Shown: positions 1 to 6,253 of the stretch, one piece after another
Layout of the letters: each line of letters begins with the position of its first letter
Position numbering within the stretch: the first letter of the stretch is position 1
Assembly: GCA_944391355.1 (NCBI GenBank)
Contig: CALXTG010000007.1
Span: 1-10,106, forward strand
From: an uncultured Alphaproteobacteria bacterium
Lineage (GTDB): Bacteria; Pseudomonadota; Alphaproteobacteria; RF32; CAG-239
Direction: 5' to 3'
DNA: 10,106 bases
Notes under the pieces: generated by a model
Databases searched by the model: none
What the model was told of the DNA's origin: nothing
What the model saw: only the letters and a program-made list of their open reading frames with translations
Position numbers and translations under genes: made by a program

Positions 1-1
1 C

Positions 2-724
2 CCGCACCATAACGCCTCAACCCCGGCTTTAATCGGCGGCGGGCGTAAAGGCGTTCCCGGCGAAATTTCGCTGGCGCATAACGGCGTTTTATTCCTTGAC
101 GAACTGCCTGAATTTGCCAAATCGACGCTGGAGGCTTTGCGCCAGCCGCTCGAAAACGGTTCGGTTTCCATTTCCCGTGTCAATGCCCATACGGTCTTTC
201 CGGCAAAATTCCAGCTGATTGCCGCAATGAATCCCTGCCGTTGCGGCCACCTTGGCACTCCGGAACTTGAATGTTCGCGCGCCCCGCGCTGCGCCGAAGA
301 ATATCAGGCCAAAATTTCCGGGCCGCTGCTGGACCGTATTGATATGCAGATTGAAGTCCCGGCCGTCAGCCCTTGGGATCTCGCCGATATCAAAAGCGGC
401 GAACCTTCGGCGGCCATCCGCGACAGAGTTTTGAAAGCTCGTGCCGTTCAGGCTGCCCGTTTCAAAGCGCTCGGCGCTCCGCAGCTGTCTACAAATTCCC
501 AGCTTAAGGGAGAACTTCTCGAACAGGCCGCGGCTCTTGATGATGACGCGTCGCAGCTTCTGATAAATTACAGCGCCCAAAACCGGCTTTCCGCCCGCGC
601 CTATCATCGTATTTTGCGGTTAGCAAGAACAATTGCGGACTTGCAAAGTTCCGAGAAAGTCCTTAAACTGCATATAGCCGAAGCTTTGTCTTATCGCAGG
701 CCGCGGCTGAACAAACGTAATTAG
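2..724 (+). CDS. comM: ComM/YifB-family Mg-chelatase-like AAA+ ATPase, 3' part (5' end outside window)
   Basis: ComM is a hexameric AAA+ helicase that promotes branch migration during natural transformation; many genomes annotate it as YifB or Mg chelatase-like. The frame is open from the left edge (frame 2) to the TAG at 722-724, giving about 240 C-terminal residues of a protein usually near 500. Visible in order are the PHH…GGG…PGEISLAHNG stretch typical of the family, the Walker B block GVLFLDELPEF (about 86-118), the MNPCRCG cysteine motif (about 226-246) of the Mg-chelatase C-terminal region, a conserved LLDRIDMQIEVP sensor/arginine segment, and the ending LSARAYHRILRLARTIADL helix of the C-terminal domain. 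The Walker A part lies before the window. The stop codon overlaps the ribosome binding site of the next gene, so the two are probably co-transcribed. Family assignment is firm; a role in DNA uptake in this organism is inferred. Confidence 0.93.
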   Translation, partial: PHHNASTPALIGGGRKGVPGEISLAHNGVLFLDELPEFAKSTLEALRQPLENGSVSISRVNAHTVFPAKFQLIAAMNPCRCGHLGTPELECSRAPRCAEEYQAKISGPLLDRIDMQIEVPAVSPWDLADIKSGEPSAAIRDRVLKARAVQAARFKALGAPQLSTNSQLKGELLEQAAALDDDASQLLINYSAQNRLSARAYHRILRLARTIADLQSSEKVLKLHIAEALSYRRPRLNKRN

Positions 725-738
725 GAGACTTTAAGATT

Positions 739-2733
739 ATGAGAAAACTGAAATCTCTGGCCGTTTTGCTGCTGCCGCTGTTTCTTTTGAGCTGCAAGAC
801 CAAAAGCGTCGAACTTTTCCCCTGCATGTGCGACAATACCGAATCCACATTGGGAATTTTGTCCTGCATGTGCGAACGCGCCGCTGAAAAAAAGCCTGAG
901 GAAATCAGCTTTATCCGCAATGTCCAGCCTGACCGCGCCCAGCGCGAGGCTTACGCCTATCTGCATCACAGCCGCAGCCAGTTTGCCCCGCTGCAGCTGG
1001 AGCTGGTCGACTTCCGTATTCCCCGCGAAACCCGCTATGACCAGTTCAACACCAAGCTCGGCAACTACCGTTTCCGCATTTTCGGCTGCCGCCGCTTTGA
1101 TCGCGAAGTTTATCTCAACCGCGGCCGGGCCATGCAGCGCGACATGAAATTCTTTGATATCTTCTTTGAAAATATGAACGAATATTATCCGGTTGTTGTC
1201 GACAAGAACAATCCTTATTACGTATACTCCGACAAAGTTCAGCCCGAATATATCCTTACCGCCGAAATCAACGATTACTTCATGAACGTCTGCGACGAAT
1301 ATGACTGGAACAATGTCAGCAAACAAAACCTGCGTACCGGCACCTCGGAAATGACCGTTACCTGGCGCCTGATGGATCTGACCAAAGATCATGTTTTCTG
1401 CAAAGTCACCACTACCGGCTACGGCGAGATCAAAGACGGCGAATATAACGGCGAAATAAAACTGGTTGAAAGAGCCTTTGAAGACGCCCTGCAGAAACTG
1501 CCGCAGGGAAAATGCTTCAACAACGAACTTGCCAAACGTATCCGCCCCGAAGAACTGGCCAGACAGCAGCAGATTCTGCTCAGCCGCTATCAACCGGAGC
1601 AGGACACTTTCCGCAAACAATACGCCCCCGAGCTGACCGGTATCAGCATGATGCAGAGCTGCGCCTCCGATGTTCCTTACGCTCTGACCCAATTCCCTTA
1701 TGTGCTGAGCGAAACTTCCTACATTCCGGGAGTACAGCCCTATACGCTGATTGATGAAGCTTACGGGACAACCGGCAGCGGAACCGCCGGACTTATTGAA
1801 GAATACGGCGGCGTCAAATCTTCCGGCAAAGTTTTGGACAAAGGCTGCAAATCAGTCAAACTTGAAGACGGCTGCACGACCGTCCGCGTTACCGACAGCA
1901 GCCTGAAACTGGTTGACGATTACTGGATTGACCTGCCCTTAAATGACGGCAGCCGCAAAGCCGAACTCAACCGCAAAGCCGCCGAAGAAGCTTTCAGCGA
2001 CGCCAACAACAAATTCTGCATTCAAAATCAGCCGCCTTATGCCGACATGCGCGCCGAAAATCTTTATAAAGTCCGCGCTGCCGTGGTTTCGGTGGAGAAT
2101 CCGGCCGGCAGAAAAGGCGCCGGGCTGCTGGTTTCCGACCAGCTGATCCTGACCTCTGCCGATTTGCTGCTTAAAGATAACAACAATTTCAATATTACGA
2201 CGATTAACGGTCTCAAGTTTAAGGCCGGCGCTTTCCGCGTTAACCCCAACAAAAACGTTGCGTTATTGCTGTTGGAAGACAAAGCGCAGTTTAATCCGCT
2301 GCCGCTGCGGCTGGATCTGCCCGAAGTCGGCAAAGAAATATTCATGACCCTCGGCCTGCTTGATTTGGAAAAAGAAGGCGAAGGCTATCTTGACAACGAA
2401 GGAAAAGTCACCGGCTATCGTTATACCGAAGAACGCGGCGCCGAAATTATCGTCGACACCTACGTTCAGGGCTATACGCTGGGCGGCGCGCTGATTGACA
2501 ACAACGGCAACATCGTCGGGCTGGCTCATGCCGGCAAAACCGCCGAAGAAGACCCCGACCTCTTTATTCCGATTGAAACCGCCTTAAAGAGCCTGGGTTT
2601 AAGTATCTGCGGGCGCCCGTTCGGCAATCAGGACGTTACCAAGATGACTGTGATTGACAAACCGATAACCCGGGCGATTGAAACCATCAGGGTTCGAGAG
2701 CCTCAGGTATTGGATCTCAAAGAACGCAAATAA
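739..2733 (+). CDS. Large lipoprotein with CsgG/FlgT-like N-terminal region and degenerate HtrA/trypsin-like C-terminal domain
   Basis: A 664-residue protein starting at ATG 739, with AGGAG at 723-727. Residues 1-19 form a lipoprotein signal: basic MRKLK, a leucine-rich core and the lipobox LLSC with Cys19. Residue +2 is Lys, not Asp, so outer-membrane sorting is expected by the E. coli rule. Residues 29-31 and 43-45 are two CMC motifs. Residues about 70-255 alternate strands and helices and end in RAFEDALQKLP, resembling CsgG/FlgT-type periplasmic domains (tentative). Residues about 455-620 show the chymotrypsin/HtrA landmarks GAGLLVSDQLILTSAD, KNVALLLLED and GYTLGGALIDNNGNIVGLAHAG. The usual His, Asp and Ser positions are Asp475, Asn506 and Leu581. 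Their spacing (31 and 75) nearly matches DegP (30 and 75), so the fold is likely kept and catalysis lost. It follows comM by 14 bp and ends at a terminator. The protein has many cysteines, suggesting a disulfide-bonded envelope protein. Function unknown; scaffold or peptide binder is inference. Confidence 0.85.
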   Translation: MRKLKSLAVLLLPLFLLSCKTKSVELFPCMCDNTESTLGILSCMCERAAEKKPEEISFIRNVQPDRAQREAYAYLHHSRSQFAPLQLELVDFRIPRETRYDQFNTKLGNYRFRIFGCRRFDREVYLNRGRAMQRDMKFFDIFFENMNEYYPVVVDKNNPYYVYSDKVQPEYILTAEINDYFMNVCDEYDWNNVSKQNLRTGTSEMTVTWRLMDLTKDHVFCKVTTTGYGEIKDGEYNGEIKLVERAFEDALQKLPQGKCFNNELAKRIRPEELARQQQILLSRYQPEQDTFRKQYAPELTGISMMQSCASDVPYALTQFPYVLSETSYIPGVQPYTLIDEAYGTTGSGTAGLIEEYGGVKSSGKVLDKGCKSVKLEDGCTTVRVTDSSLKLVDDYWIDLPLNDGSRKAELNRKAAEEAFSDANNKFCIQNQPPYADMRAENLYKVRAAVVSVENPAGRKGAGLLVSDQLILTSADLLLKDNNNFNITTINGLKFKAGAFRVNPNKNVALLLLEDKAQFNPLPLRLDLPEVGKEIFMTLGLLDLEKEGEGYLDNEGKVTGYRYTEERGAEIIVDTYVQGYTLGGALIDNNGNIVGLAHAGKTAEEDPDLFIPIETALKSLGLSICGRPFGNQDVTKMTVIDKPITRAIETIRVREPQVLDLKERK

Positions 2734-2738
2734 AAAAC

Positions 2739-2772
2739 AACCCCGGACAGACAAACTATCCGGGGTTTTCTT
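2739..2772 (+). terminator. Rho-independent terminator after the lipoprotein gene
   Basis: A 9-bp perfect stem, AACCCCGGA (2739-2747) with TCCGGGGTT (2759-2767), encloses an 11-nt loop and runs into a short T-rich tail (TTTTCTT). It begins 6 bases after the TAA of the lipoprotein gene and separates that transcription unit from hslVU. Confidence 0.9.
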
Positions 2773-2844
2773 CGCGGCACTTGCAAAACAACTAAAACTT
2801 AACAAAATAAAAAAAAAAGAGAATAAACTTGTGAAAGGAAGTCG

Positions 2845-3366
2845 ATGACTACCATCTTATGCATACGCAAAGGCGACGAAGTCGTCATGGCCGGCGACGG
2901 CCAGGCCACTCTCGGCGAGGCAATTGTTTTTAAATCCAAATCAGTCAAAGTCCGGCGGATCGGCAACGGCAAAATCATTGCCGGATTCGCCGGCGCGGCT
3001 GCCGACGGCATGACCCTGATCGAACGCCTGGAAGGCAAACTCGAAAAACATGCCAACCAGCTGAAACGAGCCGCGGTCGAATTGGCCAAAGACTGGCGCA
3101 TGGACAAATATCTGCGTCAATTGCAGGCTTACATGATTGTCGCCGACAAAGACATTTCTCTGGTAATTTCCGGCACCGGCGAAGTCATGGAACCCGACGA
3201 CGGCATCATCGGCATCGGCAGCGGCGGCAATTATGCCATGGCCGCCGCCAAAGCTCTCTACGATGTTCCCGGCCTCAGCCTCGAAGATATTGCCCGCAAA
3301 GCTATGCAGATTGCCGGCGACATTGACATTTACACCAACCATAACGTTATTATTGAAAAGGCATAA
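2845..3366 (+). CDS. hslV: ATP-dependent protease peptidase subunit HslV (ClpQ)
   Basis: HslV is the threonine peptidase of the cytoplasmic HslVU (ClpQY) protease; its double hexamer degrades proteins unfolded by HslU. The 173-residue product is close to the usual length of about 175. The start MTTILCIRKG gives the catalytic N-terminal threonine (Thr2) after removal of Met. AGDGQATLG follows, then Lys35 in the VKVRR segment (the active-site lysine region; there is one extra residue before it compared with E. coli), IIAGFAGAAAD, AVELAKDWRMDKYLRQLQA, IGIGSGGNYAMAAAKAL and the C-terminal AGDIDIYTNHNVIIE. The start at 2845 is fixed by the Thr2 requirement and by AAGGAAG at 2835-2841, only about 4-5 nt away. 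It lies 4 bp before hslU. I see no convincing sigma70 or heat-shock promoter in 2773-2834, which is very A-rich and includes a run of ten A (2809-2818). Confidence 0.97.
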   Translation: MTTILCIRKGDEVVMAGDGQATLGEAIVFKSKSVKVRRIGNGKIIAGFAGAAADGMTLIERLEGKLEKHANQLKRAAVELAKDWRMDKYLRQLQAYMIVADKDISLVISGTGEVMEPDDGIIGIGSGGNYAMAAAKALYDVPGLSLEDIARKAMQIAGDIDIYTNHNVIIEKA

Positions 3367-3370
3367 AGAC

Positions 3371-4681
3371 ATGGCAAATTTCAGCCCCCGTGAGATTGTT
3401 TCGGAACTCGACCGCTTCATCGTCGGCCAGCACGACGCCAAAAAAGCCGTCGCCATTGCGTTGCGCAACCGCTGGCGCCGCATGCAGCTGCCGCAGCATT
3501 TGAAAGAAGAGATTGTTCCCAAAAACATTCTGATGGTTGGACCGACCGGCGTCGGCAAAACCGAAATTTCCCGCCGTCTTGCCAAACTGGCCAAAGCGCC
3601 TTTTATCAAGGTTGAAGCTACCAAATTTACCGAAATCGGTTACGTCGGCCGCGATGTCGAAAGCATTATCCGCGATTTGTTGGAAATAGCCATTGCCGCC
3701 ACCCGTACCGAACTGCGCAAAAGCGTTCAGGCCAAAGCCGAACTGGCTGCCGAAGAACGGGTGCTGGAAGCGCTGGTCGGTGTTTCCGCCTGCGAGGAAA
3801 CTAAGGCAAAGTTCCGGGGACAACTCCGCAATAACGAACTGAACGATCGGGAAATCGAAATCAGCGTCATCGATAACTCCTCTCCGACCATGCCGACCAT
3901 TGATATCCCCGGCATGCCCGGCGCCTCAATGGGTATGATAAGCCTGGGCGATATTCTGGGCAAGCCTTTCGGCGACAAATATAAAACCCGCAAAATGAAA
4001 GTCGGCGAAGCCTATGATGTTTTGATTGCCGAAGAAAGCGATAAACTGCTTGATAACGACACAATCATTCGCGAAGCGATAAACGCGGTTGAAAATGACG
4101 GTATTGTCTTTATTGACGAGATTGACAAGATTGCCGGCAAAGACGACCGCCGCGGCGGAGATGTCTCACGCGAGGGCGTTCAGCGTGATTTATTGCCGCT
4201 GATTGAAGGCACGACCGTCACCACCAAATACGGCATGGTCAAAACCGACCATATTCTGTTTATCTGCTCAGGCGCTTTTCACCTGTCAAAACCGGCGGAA
4301 TTATTACCGGAACTGCAGGGGCGCCTGCCGATACGCGTTGAACTGCAAGCCTTGTCTCATGAAGACTTCGTGCGGATTCTGACCGAACCGGAAGCAAATT
4401 TGATTGAGCAATATGAAGCGCTGCTCAAAACTGAAGGCTTTGAACTGAAATTTGAAAAAGAAGCCATCGACAAAATTGCCGATGTCGCGGTTATGATTAA
4501 TGAAAATGTCGAAAATATCGGCGCCCGCCGGTTGCATACGGTTTTGGAAATTCTGCTTGAAGATATCAGCTTCAGCGCTTCCGACCGCAGCGGCCAAAGC
4601 GAAACCATCACCGCTCAAATGGTTGAAGAACGCCTGGCAAAATATACTCAGGCCAGCGACCTCTCAAAATTCATATTGTAA
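3371..4681 (+). CDS. hslU: ATP-dependent protease ATPase subunit HslU (ClpY)
   Basis: HslU is the AAA+ unfoldase ring that recognises substrates and feeds them to HslV. At 436 residues it is about the usual length (E. coli 443). It begins MANFSPREIVSELDRFIVGQ, the family N-terminus. Walker A GPTGVGKT is at residues 57-64, the pore loop GYVG at 90-93, the intermediate (I) domain at about 112-235 with a methionine/glycine/proline-rich segment, Walker B FIDEID with Asp249-Glu250, a GRLPIRVEL box near 317-325, the sensor-2 helix GARRLHTVLE, and the C-terminal tail SDLSKFIL that docks into HslV. The frame is open upstream to 3233, but that part lies inside hslV and lacks homology; ATG 3371 is the correct start, with AAAGG at 3357-3361 inside the hslV end, 9 nt away. 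The operon with hslV has a 4-bp gap. The last base of its TAA is the first base of the next gene's ATG. Confidence 0.98.
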   Translation: MANFSPREIVSELDRFIVGQHDAKKAVAIALRNRWRRMQLPQHLKEEIVPKNILMVGPTGVGKTEISRRLAKLAKAPFIKVEATKFTEIGYVGRDVESIIRDLLEIAIAATRTELRKSVQAKAELAAEERVLEALVGVSACEETKAKFRGQLRNNELNDREIEISVIDNSSPTMPTIDIPGMPGASMGMISLGDILGKPFGDKYKTRKMKVGEAYDVLIAEESDKLLDNDTIIREAINAVENDGIVFIDEIDKIAGKDDRRGGDVSREGVQRDLLPLIEGTTVTTKYGMVKTDHILFICSGAFHLSKPAELLPELQGRLPIRVELQALSHEDFVRILTEPEANLIEQYEALLKTEGFELKFEKEAIDKIADVAVMINENVENIGARRLHTVLEILLEDISFSASDRSGQSETITAQMVEERLAKYTQASDLSKFIL

Positions 4682-4965
4682 TGAGTTATTATACTTATAT
4701 CCTGTTTAACCAAAGAAACGGAACACTGTACATCGGTGTAACTAACCATTTGGTTAAACGGGTTTATGAGCATAAACAGCATATTTTCAAAGGCTTTACA
4801 GATAAATACGATATTGATAAACTTGCTTATTATGAAATTCATGACGATATTAATGAAGCCATCAAAAGAGAAAAGCAACTGAAGGCATGGAAAAGATCCT
4901 GGAAACTGGAATTAATCGAAAGCCACAATCCGGATTGGAAAGACTTATATGATGAAATATCATAA
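4681..4965 (+). CDS. Small GIY-YIG nuclease-family protein (COG2827 / YhbQ-UvrC-N type)
   Basis: A 94-residue protein that is essentially one GIY-YIG domain. The first strand is YYTYIL (residues 3-8, standing for the GIY element), followed by GTLYIGVTN (14-22, the YIG element), VKRVYEHK with Arg27, Glu30 and His31, GFTDKY, YYEIHDDINEAIKREKQLKAW and the family ending ESHNPDWKDLY. These are the marks of the single-domain UPF0213/COG2827 group, predicted DNA endonucleases whose substrates are mostly unknown. Its ATG uses the last A of the hslU stop (TAATG) and has no visible Shine-Dalgarno, so translation by termination-reinitiation from hslU is likely. Composition is more AT-rich than the neighbours, which fits horizontal acquisition. 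Its stop lies 44 bp before a palindromic repeat, and its 3' end overlaps the hemW frame by 17 bp. Family is firm; activity is not shown. Confidence 0.93.
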   Translation: MSYYTYILFNQRNGTLYIGVTNHLVKRVYEHKQHIFKGFTDKYDIDKLAYYEIHDDINEAIKREKQLKAWKRSWKLELIESHNPDWKDLYDEIS

Positions 4966-6253
4966 ATCCGGCACAATTCCAACAGACAATAAAACTCTTT
5001 CCTCATCTGTCATTCCAGCGAAAGCTGGAATCCAGTCAAACCAATTAGCTGCTTTTGTTAACTGGATGCCAAATCAAGTTTGGCATGACAGCAAACGCGC
5101 AGAAGCGCAGCGTACATTACGCGTACGTGAGCATTCGAGCACCGGATTTTTGCTTAAGTCTCCCCTGAAAACACCTTTCTCCCTTTATATCCATTGGCCG
5201 TTCTGCCTAACCAAATGCCCCTATTGCGACTTTTTCAGCAAAGTAAACAAAGGTGCAGACGAAACGAGGCTGGTTGAGGAATATCTGGCAGATTTGCACT
5301 ATTATCATGATTTGACAGCCGAACGGGAGATAAGCACGATTTTCTTCGGCGGCGGCACACCGTCATTGATGAAACCACAGAATATTGAAAAGATAATCGA
5401 GCAGACCGCAAAACTCTGGCCGGTAAGCAAAGATGTCGAGATATCGCTTGAAGCCAACCCCAACAGCAACCGTCCGCAGATGTTCAGCGATTTACGCCAG
5501 GCCGGCATTAACCGCTTGTCTTTGGGGGTTCAGGCCTTGAACCAAGCCGATCTTAAATTTTTCGGCCGCAGCCACACACTGGAAGAGGCTTTGCAGGCTC
5601 TGGAAGAAGTCAAAAACACTTTTGACAACCACTCGCTGGATTTGATTTACGCCCGACCGCAGCAAAAACTGTCCGACTGGGAAAAAGAACTGCAACAAGC
5701 CGCCGGCTTCGGATTAAATCATATTTCGCTCTACCAGCTGACGATTGAACCGGGAACCGTATTTTACAAACAAGGCGTTCAGCCTCTGGAAGAAGAGCGC
5801 GCCGCCGAAATGTATGAATTTACCGCCTCTTTTCTGAACAACGCCGGATATAATCGTTATGAAATATCTAATTTTGCCAGAACCGGGAAAGAATGCCGGC
5901 ATAACCTGACTTACTGGCGCGGCAATGATTATCTCGGTATCGGCCCGGGAGCTCACGGCCGGCTGAAGCTGGACGGAGTTTCTTATGCGCTGACTCATCG
6001 CCGTCAATCAGAAAAACTAACCGCAACAGAACGCGCCGAAGAATTGCTGATAATGGGGCTGCGGATCAGCGAAGGCATCGACAAGAAACGTTTTCAAAAC
6101 CAATGCGGACTGAATTTTGATAAATTCATCAATCTGAAACATACCGAGGAATTCGTGCAAAGCGGATTGATAATCAACACGCCCGGCTGCCTGCGCCTGA
6201 CCGATAAAGGTTTTCTGCTGCTGGACAATATTATTGAACGGCTGGCTTTTTAG
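4949..6253 (+). CDS. hemW: Radical-SAM heme chaperone HemW (HemN-like), with repeat-derived N-terminal extension if started at 4949
   Basis: HemW binds heme and a [4Fe-4S] cluster and delivers heme to membrane respiratory proteins; it is not itself a coproporphyrinogen oxidase. The conserved part begins at PFSLYIHWPFC (about 5174). Numbering from ATG 4949, the radical-SAM cysteines are Cys86, Cys90 and Cys93 (CLTKCPYC), followed by FFGGGTPS (133-139), SLEANPNSN, RLSLGVQ, YEISNFA, ECRHNLTYWRGNDYLGIGPGAHGRL and a HemN C-terminal winged-helix-like domain. From 4949 it is 434 residues, longer than the usual 380-400. The first 65-70 residues are encoded by the end of the GIY-YIG gene, a palindromic repeat and a second repeat-like block. 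ATG 4949 has GGAAAG at 4937-4942, 6 nt away. The alternative TTG at 5150 would give a 367-residue conventional protein but has no clear Shine-Dalgarno. Identity is certain; the start is open. Its stop overlaps the convergent permease stop. Confidence 0.93.
   Translation: MMKYHKSGTIPTDNKTLSSSVIPAKAGIQSNQLAAFVNWMPNQVWHDSKRAEAQRTLRVREHSSTGFLLKSPLKTPFSLYIHWPFCLTKCPYCDFFSKVNKGADETRLVEEYLADLHYYHDLTAEREISTIFFGGGTPSLMKPQNIEKIIEQTAKLWPVSKDVEISLEANPNSNRPQMFSDLRQAGINRLSLGVQALNQADLKFFGRSHTLEEALQALEEVKNTFDNHSLDLIYARPQQKLSDWEKELQQAAGFGLNHISLYQLTIEPGTVFYKQGVQPLEEERAAEMYEFTASFLNNAGYNRYEISNFARTGKECRHNLTYWRGNDYLGIGPGAHGRLKLDGVSYALTHRRQSEKLTATERAEELLIMGLRISEGIDKKRFQNQCGLNFDKFINLKHTEEFVQSGLIINTPGCLRLTDKGFLLLDNIIERLAF
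5009..5089. repeat. REP-like dispersed palindromic element: two hairpins in inverted orientation
   Basis: Two homologous arms face each other. Arm 1 (5009-5035) begins GTCATTCC and ends GGAATCCAG; it folds as ATTCCAGC (5012-5019), loop GAAA, GCTGGAAT (5024-5031). Arm 2 (5062-5089) begins CTGGATGCC and ends GGCATGAC; it folds as ATGCCAAA (5066-5073), loop TCAAG, TTTGGCAT (5079-5086). The outer ends GTCAT/ATGAC and the inner ends CCAG/CTGG also pair, so the whole 81 bp can form a closed four-arm structure. Arm differences are compensated inside each stem (T-A in arm 1 is G-C in arm 2, and the two G/C pairs near the loop become A-T). The arm resembles a GTCATTCC…GGAATCCAG palindrome dispersed in many proteobacteria, often translated as VIPAKAGIQ; that exact peptide appears here in the hemW frame. 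Copy number in this genome cannot be seen. Confidence 0.85.
5091..5153. repeat. Second GC-rich palindromic block between the REP-like element and hemW
   Basis: Directly after the REP-like element lie a GCGC-agaa-GCGC hairpin (5097-5108), an inverted repeat CGTAC (5111-5115) / GTACG (5123-5127) with a 7-nt loop, and end sequences GCAAA (5091-5095) and TTTGC (5149-5153) that can pair around them. It has no match to conserved HemW sequence although the frame stays open. It may be a further part of the same mobile element or an independent small repeat; only one copy is in the window, so repeat status is inferred from symmetry and position. Confidence 0.45.

Noticed and set aside
721..1692. Long minus-strand open frame (323 codons) opposite the lipoprotein gene
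   Set aside because: It is the antisense shadow of a gene with clear signal peptide and domain landmarks; its translation is a low-complexity mixture of A, F, V and G with no motif and no supported start.
2809..2818. Run of ten A upstream of hslV as a possible slippage switch
   Set aside because: It lies in an A-rich leader with no promoter elements placed around it, and nothing shows variation; a homopolymer of this length is ordinary in AT-rich spacers.
2773..2834. Heat-shock (sigma32-type) promoter for hslVU
   Set aside because: TTGCAA at 2781-2786 is a passable -35, but no matching -10 of either sigma70 or sigma32 type follows at proper spacing.
3233..3370. Upstream extension of the hslU frame inside hslV
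   Set aside because: The extra 46 residues are the out-of-frame reading of hslV; HslU homology starts exactly at MANFSPREIV (3371), which has a suitable Shine-Dalgarno.
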